64,000 nucleotides of DNA from NCBI GenBank assembly GCA_020633465.1, contig JACKDN010000020.1:62001-126000 (forward strand), given 5' to 3'. Shown piece after piece: positions 20,658 to 28,653 of the stretch; positions within the stretch are counted from its first letter, which is position 1; each line of letters starts with the position of its first letter. The notes under the pieces are model-generated. The model was not told the DNA's origin and did no database searches. It saw only the letters and a list, made by a program, of their open reading frames with translations. Position numbers and translations under genes: made by a program. Origin of the DNA: Myxococcales bacterium. Its GTDB lineage: Bacteria; Myxococcota_A; Bradymonadia; UBA7976; UBA1532.

Positions 20658-23600
20658 TTACTGGCCCAGCTGATCGACGCAGTCGGCCGGGTAGGCGCGC
20701 TCGTCGTTCAGGTCGGGGAACTGCGGCACCAGGCACTCGTTGTAGGTCTGGATGATCAGGCACGAGCGCGCGGGATCGTTGTAGTAGTCGAGCGCCTCGG
20801 CCAGGTCGCCGTTGGCCACCATCTCGAGGCCCACCGACTGCACCTGCCGCGCCCGCTGCGACACCGCCGTGTTGCGGCCACAGGCGAACTCGACGCGCAG
20901 GATCGACAGCTCGATGCGGAACTTGATCGTCTCGACCATGCACGCCTGCCAGTTGCGGACGTACCCGCCCTTGCTGGCGATGGCGTCGAGCGCCTTGTTC
21001 AGCTGCACCGCCTGCAGCTCCATGTCCAGGGCCTCTTCGTCGCTGACGCACTCCGCGCCCTCGGGGCACGGGTTGCGCACCGACTTGGCCTGCAGGCCGC
21101 GAATCTGGCCCAGCAGATCCTGCGCGGCCAGCACCTCGGCCCGCGCCGGACCCTCGCGGCCCTCGTCGGTGCCCGCGGTCACGTAGTCCTGCATGTCCTG
21201 CTCGTCGATGTCGCGCAGGATGCCGGCCAGCTCGGTGTTGAGCGCGTCGGCCAGGAACGAGCGCTGCACCGGATCGTTGCCCGGGGCCGGGGGCACGTCG
21301 AAGCCACCGTCGCCCGTGCACGGGTCGATGGCGTGCACCAGCCAGAAGTAGGCCTCGTAGCCGTCCCGCAGCAGCTCCTGCGTCACGAACGTGCGGTTCT
21401 GGCTCTCGGCGTCGTCGCGGAAGCCGTCGCGCGCGAACTCGTCGGTGATGGCCGCCAGGAAGGTGCGCGCCTTCGCCATGCTGGGGTGCTGATCGTCCGG
21501 CAGGCCCGGGTCGTCGAGGATGGCCTGCTCCATGCGCGTCAGGTCGCGCATCACCTGCCGCGCCGCCGCCCACAGCTCGAGCCCGAAGTCGTAGCCGCTC
21601 TGGTGCGTCTCGACCAGCTTGTTCAGGATGGTCTGCAGCGCCACCAGCGTGACCCCGCGGCGGTCGTAATCCTCGCCCCACTCGCCGTTCGTGATCGCCC
21701 CGGACTGGTTCAGCTCGGCCATCGCGATGCGCGCCGGGACGGGCGCCGCCTGGTCGGCGATGCCCGCGTCGACCCGCTCGCCGATGAAGGTGATCAGCTC
21801 GCCGGTGGTGATCTCGCGCACCTGCACGTTGATGGCGTCCACGATCTCCGAGTCGCCGTCCTGCACCCGCACGACGACGGTGTAGTCCCCGGCGTCGATG
21901 AACTGGTGCGTCACCGCGAACGCGTCCGCGCCCCGCGCGTCGACCACCCCGTCGTTGTCGAAGTCCCACTCGATCTGCGTGATCGGATCGTTGGGCGCGC
22001 CGGCCGTCGCGTTCACCCGGAACGCCATCGGGCGGATCTCGTAGGTGTCGTCCGGCGGCACGATGCCGTCGATGACGGGATCGACGTCCCGCACCTCGAC
22101 GCGCACCACCACCGAGTGCTCCGAGTCCTCGTCCCGCACGGTCAGCCGGACGTTGTAGACCCCGTCGTCGGCGAAGGTGTGCGTCGGCGTGGCCTGATCG
22201 GCGCCCACGGTGTCGGGCGTCCCGTCGTCCCAGCTCCACACGTACTCGCGGATGGGATCCGCCGCGCTGCCCGGCCGGCTGGCCCCGCCGTTCAGCTGCA
22301 GCGGCACGCCCTGGGCCACCACGTACGGGCCGGCCGCGTCGGCGGTCGGATCCACGTCGGTGACGGTGACCCGGAAGTCCGTCGTGTGCGTCGCGCCGAT
22401 CGAGTCGGTGACGCGCAGCCGGCCGTTGAAGATGCCGTCCTCGTCGGTCGGGAACGCCGCCAGCTGGCCCTCGGCGTCGAACTGGCCGTCGCCGTTGAAG
22501 TCCCACTCGTAGCGGACCACCTGGTCGTTGTTCTCGGGGGGCAGCGACGCCCCGCCGTTGACCTGCAGCCCGGCGCCCTCGGCCACCACGTAGGCGTTGG
22601 CCAGGGCGGGATCCGCGTTCGGGTGGCCGTCGGGCCGCGGCACCGCGACCGGCGGCCGGTTGACCGTGAAGTTGAGGATCTGCTGCCGCGCCACGCCCTG
22701 GCAGTTCGCGACGCTGATCGTCATCGCGTAGTTGCCGGGCTGGTTCAGCATCGCGCCCTCGTTGTAGCCCTGCGACGCCCCGCCATCGACCGTGTAGTTG
22801 GCGGTGACGCTCTGCGCGCAGGCGTCCGGCCCCACGATGTCCCAGTTGATCGCCGCCTGCGCGACCAGCGCGCCGTCGGCCACGCCGTCGAGCTCGAGGT
22901 CGACGGCCTGCGCCAGCAGGTAGGCCCGCTCGGCCTGGCCCTCGTTGCCGCAGGCGTCCGTCGCCGTCACCCGCAGGATGCGGCCGCAGCCGTCCTCGAG
23001 GATCTCCTCGTTGGTCGCCGGGGCGGCGTCCAGCGTATCGGTGACGTTGAACTGCGCGTCGGGCACGCCGTTCGGGTTGTAGCAGACGTTCTGACCGGGC
23101 TGGTTGCCGAAGGTGACCTGCGGCGGCGTCCGGTCGAAGGTCAGCCGACCACCCGAGTCGGTCTCGGACGAGCCGCCGTTGTCGTCGGTCAGCGTCACGA
23201 TGATGCGGTGGCGCCCCTCGGGCACCAGGTTCGCGTCGATCGTGATCGGCGGATCGACCACGACCGGGTTGCCGTTGGCGTTGGTCGGGATGTTCTCGCG
23301 CCGCGCCACCTGCTGGCCACCGATGGTCACCACGGCGGTCACGCGGTCGCCCTCGGGATCGCTCACCTGCAGGTCGAGCTGGAAGTTGCCCGCGCCGATG
23401 CAGACGTCGTCGTCGCTGCGCGGCGACAGCACCTCACCCTGCGGCGGCGCCTCGGCCTGCACCCGGATCTCGGTCTCGCCCACCTGCGAGCAGGCGCCCT
23501 CGGCGTCGCAGACGATCAGGTGCACGGTCTGCGTGGTGTTCACCTGCCAGTTGGGGTTGCGGTAGGCGTCGATGACGGCGCCGGTGTAGTCCCGGCCGTT

Positions 23601-26600
23601 CGGGCTGCCCGCCACGTTGTTGTCGTCGTCGCCGTACAGGCCGTCGTTGTCGGTGTCCCAGCGGTACTCGACGATCGTGTCGCAGGGCGCGTTCGGATCG
23701 GTCGAGCCGCGCGCGTCGAGGCGCACCGGCGCGTAGCCGTTGCCCACCGGGCCGGTGGTGTACGGGCCGCCGGCGTTGGCCACCGGCGGGTTGTTCTGCA
23801 CGTCGATGGTCACCTGCACCTCGGTGGTGTCGGTGCGCCCGCTGGCGTCGGTCACCCGCAGGCCGGCGGTGACGAGGATGTCGCCGTTCTCGTCGGGCAG
23901 CGCCACCACGGCCTGGCTGAACCGCTGGCCCATCGCGTCGTCGTACTGGCCGTCGCCGTCCAGATCCCACTCGTACGACACGATGTTGAAGCCCTGGCCC
24001 GCCGGGCCATCGGTGCCCGACTGCTCGGCGCTGAAGGTCACCTGCTGCTGGCAGTTCGCGCGGTTCGGGCTGGCCGTCGCGCGCGCGGTCGGGCCGTTGA
24101 CGATGCGCAGCGTCGCCACGCCGTCGCTGGTGACCCCGAAGCGGTCGGTCACCCGCAGGCGCACCGTGTACTGGCCGACGCTGTCGAGGCCGAGGCCCGC
24201 GAGCTCGGCCGCCGTCAGGTCGACGGTCTGGCCGTTGTGGTCGAAGGTGCCGTCGTTGTCGACATCCCACTGGTAGCTGACGATCGCGTCGCCGCACGCC
24301 GTGTTGGGATCGGCCGAGCCCGCGGCGTTCAGCCGCAGGTCGTCACCCAGCGCGATGGCGTAGGGGCCGGTGACCGCGCCCGCCTGGTTGCGGAAGCCGC
24401 CGGCCACCGCCACCGGCGCGCCGTTGCCGAGGGTCACGTCCACCTCGACCTGGCGCCGACCGACGTTGCCGTTGCTGTCCTCGACCTCGAGGCCGACGAC
24501 GTGCGGGCCGTCGAACGAGAAGGTCGGGAAGGCGTGGTTGATCACCTCGCCGTTCGCGTCGTCGTACTGGCCGTCGTTGTCCAGGTCCCAGCGCCAGGCC
24601 ACCACGTCCACCCCGGGGTGGCTGTGGTCCGAGGCGCTCGCGTCGAGCGTCACCAGGGCGCCGCAGGCCGCGGGGTTCGGGTTCACGGTCGCCGCCGCGG
24701 TCGGGTTGACCGGGTGCACGGTGATGGTGGTGTCGTCCTCGTTGGTCAGCTGGGTCGTGTCCTCGACCTGCAGCCGCACGTGGTAGACGCCGGGCGCGTC
24801 GACGCCGAAGCCGGCGAGCTGCTGCGCGGTCAGCTGCAGCACCGCCTCGGCCTTGTCGCCGTCGGCGTCCTGCACCTCGACGTCGCTCTGGAAGCCGTCA
24901 CCCTCGACGTAGCTGAGATCCCAGCGGTACCAGCGCAGCGTGTCGCCGAACTCCGCCTCGTCGGGATCGAAGGACTGGCTCGCGTCCAGCGTGACGCCCT
25001 GGCCGAGCAGGATGTCGTAGGCCTGCTCGGGCGGATCGGTCGGATCCGCGTCGGCCGTCGGCTCGGTCGGCGGCACCCGGTAGATCACCCGGTAGCGCGT
25101 CTCGCCCGTGCGGCCCGTGCTGTCGGTCACGCGCAGGCGCACGAAGGTGGCCGGGATGTTGTCCGGGCCGGGCACCGGCTGGAAGACCTTGATGAAGTTG
25201 GTGACCGGCTGGTTGGCGACCTCGAAGGTGCCGTCGTCGTTGAGGTCCCAGTCGTGGCGCACGATGTTGACGCCCGGCACCGGCGACACGCTCTCGCGGC
25301 CGTCGAGCTGAGTGTTCGAGAAGCCCGTCTGCAGGTTGATCGGCGACGGGTTCGGGCGCTGGACGATCTCGGCGATGGGCACCGCGCGGAAGATGGTGAC
25401 CTGCGCGGTGACCGTGCTGCTGCGGCCGAAGGTGTCGGTGACCCGCAGGGTGACCGTGTTGGTCGGCAGCCCCGTGTTGCGGTCGGCCGGCCAGTCCATG
25501 GCCGTCTGCAGCGCGTTCCAGTTGATGGTGGGGTTGGCCCCGGTGGCGTCCGCCGGCCCGCCGAACTGGCCGTCGCCGTCGATGTCCCACTGGTAGCTGA
25601 CGATGCTGTCGCCGCAGTTGGTGTTGGCGTCCGACGAGCCGCGGCCGTCGAGCACCAGGTTGTCGCCCTCGAGCACCACGTAGGCGTTCTGGGCGATGCG
25701 CGCCACCGGCGGCTGGTTGCCCTGGTCGACCACCATGTCGAAGGTGTCGGTGTCGGTGCGGCCGAGGTCGTCGGTCACCCGCAGCGTCACCGTGTAGGTG
25801 CCGAAGCGGTTGTAGGTGTAGCGGAAGATGGCGCCGCTGCCCTCGAAGCCCGCCTGCCCGTCCACGTTCCAGTCGTACTGGGCGATGGTGCGGTTGGGGT
25901 TCGGGTGGACGCTGCCGTTGCCGTCGAAGGTGACCTCGGCGCGGCAGGCGGCGGGGTTTGGGTTCGCGCGGCCGTGGGCCTCGGGCTCCCGCGGGTAGAT
26001 GGTCAGGGTGCCGTCGGCGGTGGCCGTCGCGCCGGCGGCGTCGCGCACGCGGATGCGGATGCGGTTCGCCTGCCCGCGGGGCAGCCCGGCGAGCTGCGCG
26101 AACTGCACCGTCGGGGTCGCGCCGTTCGCGTCGTCGAACGCGCCGTCGTTGTCCAGATCCCAGGTGATGGTCAGCTGATCACCGCAGCCGGTGTTGCCGT
26201 CGGTGCCGTTGCCGCGCAGCTCGAGGGCCTGACCCTCTTCGATGGCGTAGTTGCCGCCGCTGGCCGCCGAGGGCGGCACGTTCGCCGCCTGGTTCACGGT
26301 GACCGTCACCGTGGTCGTCTTGCTCTGGCCGACGTTGTCGACCACGCGCAGCGTCGCGGTGTAGACGCCGGCGCGCTGGTAGCGGTGCTCGAACGAGGCC
26401 TCGTCGTTGCCCTCGAAGTCGGGATCGGCGTTGGTCTCCCACCACAGGCCGTCGCGGTTGTCGACGTCCCACTGGTAGGCGATGATCCGGCCGTCGGCGC
26501 TGGGGTGGAACGACTCGCTGTGGTCGAACACGACCTCGCCGTTGTTGCCGCCGATGCAGCCCTCGGTGACCTGCGGCGGCTGCACGGCGCCGATGGCCAC

Positions 26601-28499
26601 CGGCTTCGGGTTGAAGATGGTGGGCGTCAGCACCAGGCCGCCCATCGCGGCGCTCATGAAACCCGAGCCGTAGCCGCAGGTGACCGACCACTTCGTGCAG
26701 TAGGTGTCGTAGATGCGGCCGAACACGCTGTAGCTCGACAGCGGATCGTTGTCGGCCATCGCGCGGTCCATCGCGCGCAGGTAGTAGATGTTGAACTCGC
26801 GGAACCAGTCGTGGCCGCCGACCGTGGTCAGCTCCGGCGTGCCCGTGCGGTAGCCCTTCTGGCTCGAGTACATCGCGTAGGTGTTGCCGCAGCGGGGGCC
26901 GTCGGCGCTGCCCGTGTTCGGATCCCAGTTGTAGACCGAGTTCGTGTTGCCGCAGAGGTAGCTGCCCCGGTACCAGAGGCCGTCGTTCCAGCCGATCGAG
27001 CCCGACCGGTTGACCGACGTCCACTGGTTGGACATGAACGCGATGTATCGATCGTAGGCCGAGCGCAGCGAGCCGGCGGTCACGCCGCTGTGCGTCGCGT
27101 CGTTGTTGTTGAAGCGGAAGGGCCGGCTGTTGTCGTTGGCCGACATGTGGTGCACGCCCAGCCAGCGCGCCGCCACGAAGGCGCCGCCGGTCAGCTGCAG
27201 GTTCGACACGTTGTAGCTGCTGCGGTAGGCCGCGCCGCCGTCGCCGGTCTGGTTGTTGATGAGGTTGTCGGCGATTCGGTACTTGTGCCGGTTGTTGACG
27301 AAGACGCCGTAGGGGCCGCCGGCCACCTCGGCCGACTCCAGCGCGATGTAGGCCCACTGCGTGGTCGAGCCGTCCGAGTCGCCGCAGCCGCCGTTGCCGT
27401 TGATCTCGTGGTACAGCCAGCCGCCCTTGCCGCAGCCGCCGTCGATCTGGGCGTAGCCCATCCAGTCCACCATCTGCTGGACCGTCTGCTCCCAGATCCA
27501 GCCCTGCACGCCGCCGGTCTGCACCGGGGTGCCGTTCAGGGCCGGCAGCACCGTGGGCAGCGCGCCCGACATGATGCCGTTGGCGTAGAAGCTGGCGTGG
27601 CTGGTGTAGCCCATCGGCGTGTAGAGGCCACGGTTGTCGCTCGTGTTGGGCAGCCGGTTGCAGGTGCGCTCGGTGCCGTTGGGGTTGAGGCCGCAGGTGT
27701 TGGCCTCCTCACCCCCCGCGATGTTGGTCAGGTACGAGGTGTTGGTGATCGCGTTGGTGAGCCGCATCGCGGTCTCGGCGTAGGGCGTCGCGTTCCAGCG
27801 GGCCGTGTTCTCGGCCTCGAAGCCGGCGCGCGCCTGCTGGCCGTGCCAGTTGATCGTGTTCGGGGGATAGGCCGGCAGGTTGCCGTTGATCGTCATCAGC
27901 CACAGCGCCAGGCCGTTGGCGGCCTCATAGGGCATCTGGCCGGTGATGGTCGAGACGTTGCGGCTGCCGAACCGGCCCATCTGGCGGTGCAGGTACCAGA
28001 GGGTCTCCTGCACGCCCATGGCGGCCATGATCTCCAGCTGCTCGGTCGACCAGTTCCGGGGATCCGGGCTGGGGGTGAAGTCATAGACGAACATTCTGTA
28101 CGTGCCGAACTTGTCCGGCTGGCCGGCGCAGCGCGGGTGGACCCGCACGTTGATGTTCAGCGACGAATCCCGCGGCACGCTCGGCACGCGATAGGTGCGC
28201 CCGGCTTCCCACACGTTCAGGGTGGTGCCTTCGGGCGCGACGGTCCGGGTCCAGTCGTTGTAGACACCGTCCCTGTTGACGTCCCACGTGACGTCGTAGC
28301 CCGCACCGCAGGTCGCGTTCCGGATCATCATTTTGAGGGTGACTTGTGCGCCCTCGTGTGCCGGATGTGGGAGCTCCGGGTTTCGCTGCGAGAAAGGAAC
28401 GACCATCACCTGGTTCGCTTCCTGCGCGAAGGCCGAAGCCGGCGCCAGCATCAGCCCGAGCAGGGCCAGCGGCGCGATGCGCCTGGCGGTATTCTTCAC
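20658..28499 (-). CDS. Giant secreted multi-PKD-domain protein 2 (intact)
   Basis: An uninterrupted 2,613-residue protein. The GTG at 28499 is the likely start: GGGGGAG lies 5 nt upstream and the signal peptide follows at once (IAPLALLGLMLAPASAFA, cut before QEANQ). An ATG 16 codons upstream would precede the ribosome site. Residues about 25-640 form the N-terminal region shared with the paralogue. It contains one early WDVNRDGVYND motif near residue 79, and GHDWFREFNIYYLRA. Residues about 650-2,210 contain roughly thirteen PKD-like units with WDxDxDG signatures (WDVDNDGTFDHNG, WDLDGDGQYDDAMG, WDFDNDGVVDARG). The C-terminal 390 residues are helical and contain conserved Cys (GYVRNWQACMVETIKF). 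PKD domains are extracellular beta-sandwiches common in adhesins and polymer-binding proteins. No sortase, CTERM or TPS motif is seen at the C-terminus, so the export route beyond Sec is unknown. Confidence 0.85.
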   Translation of the reverse strand: MKNTARRIAPLALLGLMLAPASAFAQEANQVMVVPFSQRNPELPHPAHEGAQVTLKMMIRNATCGAGYDVTWDVNRDGVYNDWTRTVAPEGTTLNVWEAGRTYRVPSVPRDSSLNINVRVHPRCAGQPDKFGTYRMFVYDFTPSPDPRNWSTEQLEIMAAMGVQETLWYLHRQMGRFGSRNVSTITGQMPYEAANGLALWLMTINGNLPAYPPNTINWHGQQARAGFEAENTARWNATPYAETAMRLTNAITNTSYLTNIAGGEEANTCGLNPNGTERTCNRLPNTSDNRGLYTPMGYTSHASFYANGIMSGALPTVLPALNGTPVQTGGVQGWIWEQTVQQMVDWMGYAQIDGGCGKGGWLYHEINGNGGCGDSDGSTTQWAYIALESAEVAGGPYGVFVNNRHKYRIADNLINNQTGDGGAAYRSSYNVSNLQLTGGAFVAARWLGVHHMSANDNSRPFRFNNNDATHSGVTAGSLRSAYDRYIAFMSNQWTSVNRSGSIGWNDGLWYRGSYLCGNTNSVYNWDPNTGSADGPRCGNTYAMYSSQKGYRTGTPELTTVGGHDWFREFNIYYLRAMDRAMADNDPLSSYSVFGRIYDTYCTKWSVTCGYGSGFMSAAMGGLVLTPTIFNPKPVAIGAVQPPQVTEGCIGGNNGEVVFDHSESFHPSADGRIIAYQWDVDNRDGLWWETNADPDFEGNDEASFEHRYQRAGVYTATLRVVDNVGQSKTTTVTVTVNQAANVPPSAASGGNYAIEEGQALELRGNGTDGNTGCGDQLTITWDLDNDGAFDDANGATPTVQFAQLAGLPRGQANRIRIRVRDAAGATATADGTLTIYPREPEAHGRANPNPAACRAEVTFDGNGSVHPNPNRTIAQYDWNVDGQAGFEGSGAIFRYTYNRFGTYTVTLRVTDDLGRTDTDTFDMVVDQGNQPPVARIAQNAYVVLEGDNLVLDGRGSSDANTNCGDSIVSYQWDIDGDGQFGGPADATGANPTINWNALQTAMDWPADRNTGLPTNTVTLRVTDTFGRSSTVTAQVTIFRAVPIAEIVQRPNPSPINLQTGFSNTQLDGRESVSPVPGVNIVRHDWDLNDDGTFEVANQPVTNFIKVFQPVPGPDNIPATFVRLRVTDSTGRTGETRYRVIYRVPPTEPTADADPTDPPEQAYDILLGQGVTLDASQSFDPDEAEFGDTLRWYRWDLSYVEGDGFQSDVEVQDADGDKAEAVLQLTAQQLAGFGVDAPGVYHVRLQVEDTTQLTNEDDTTITVHPVNPTAAATVNPNPAACGALVTLDASASDHSHPGVDVVAWRWDLDNDGQYDDANGEVINHAFPTFSFDGPHVVGLEVEDSNGNVGRRQVEVDVTLGNGAPVAVAGGFRNQAGAVTGPYAIALGDDLRLNAAGSADPNTACGDAIVSYQWDVDNDGTFDHNGQTVDLTAAELAGLGLDSVGQYTVRLRVTDRFGVTSDGVATLRIVNGPTARATASPNRANCQQQVTFSAEQSGTDGPAGQGFNIVSYEWDLDGDGQYDDAMGQRFSQAVVALPDENGDILVTAGLRVTDASGRTDTTEVQVTIDVQNNPPVANAGGPYTTGPVGNGYAPVRLDARGSTDPNAPCDTIVEYRWDTDNDGLYGDDDNNVAGSPNGRDYTGAVIDAYRNPNWQVNTTQTVHLIVCDAEGACSQVGETEIRVQAEAPPQGEVLSPRSDDDVCIGAGNFQLDLQVSDPEGDRVTAVVTIGGQQVARRENIPTNANGNPVVVDPPITIDANLVPEGRHRIIVTLTDDNGGSSETDSGGRLTFDRTPPQVTFGNQPGQNVCYNPNGVPDAQFNVTDTLDAAPATNEEILEDGCGRILRVTATDACGNEGQAERAYLLAQAVDLELDGVADGALVAQAAINWDIVGPDACAQSVTANYTVDGGASQGYNEGAMLNQPGNYAMTISVANCQGVARQQILNFTVNRPPVAVPRPDGHPNADPALANAYVVAEGAGLQVNGGASLPPENNDQVVRYEWDFNGDGQFDAEGQLAAFPTDEDGIFNGRLRVTDSIGATHTTDFRVTVTDVDPTADAAGPYVVAQGVPLQLNGGASRPGSAADPIREYVWSWDDGTPDTVGADQATPTHTFADDGVYNVRLTVRDEDSEHSVVVRVEVRDVDPVIDGIVPPDDTYEIRPMAFRVNATAGAPNDPITQIEWDFDNDGVVDARGADAFAVTHQFIDAGDYTVVVRVQDGDSEIVDAINVQVREITTGELITFIGERVDAGIADQAAPVPARIAMAELNQSGAITNGEWGEDYDRRGVTLVALQTILNKLVETHQSGYDFGLELWAAARQVMRDLTRMEQAILDDPGLPDDQHPSMAKARTFLAAITDEFARDGFRDDAESQNRTFVTQELLRDGYEAYFWLVHAIDPCTGDGGFDVPPAPGNDPVQRSFLADALNTELAGILRDIDEQDMQDYVTAGTDEGREGPARAEVLAAQDLLGQIRGLQAKSVRNPCPEGAECVSDEEALDMELQAVQLNKALDAIASKGGYVRNWQACMVETIKFRIELSILRVEFACGRNTAVSQRARQVQSVGLEMVANGDLAEALDYYNDPARSCLIIQTYNECLVPQFPDLNDERAYPADCVDQLGQ
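21828..22133. repeat. Near-identical block shared with PKD gene 1 (copy B)
   Basis: This block pairs with 13540-13845, with 305 of 306 positions identical by direct reading. It is in the same orientation and about 8.3 kb away, so it is also a substrate for homologous recombination that would fuse the two genes. Confidence 0.9.
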
Positions 28500-28502
28500 G
28501 TG

Positions 28503-28516
28503 CACTCCCCCGAGTG
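28503..28516 (-). promoter_or_regulatory. Hairpin holding the ribosome binding site of PKD gene 2
   Basis: On the minus strand CACTC-GGGG-GAGTG forms a 5-bp stem with a 4-nt loop. The loop and the first bases of the 3' arm are the GGGGGAG ribosome site 5 nt before the GTG start. Folding could limit access to the site. The stem is short and the effect is inference. Confidence 0.35.
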
Positions 28517-28653
28517 ATTCAAACGTACTGGAGCATTTCACCAGCACGGTAGCCGGAATGGTACCGAAGCGCGAAGGCCAACTTCCACTCGAAGTTGCAC
28601 TCGGGTGGGGCCTTCGGCAACGCGCGGAATCGCTTGGGGAATCCGCGGGGCGA

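Noticed and set aside
20313..28517. An 8.2-kb open frame on the plus strand opposite PKD gene 2
   Set aside because: It is an antisense shadow: very high GC makes stops rare. Its product is His/Val/Arg-rich without motifs, while the minus strand encodes a clear signal peptide and PKD domains.
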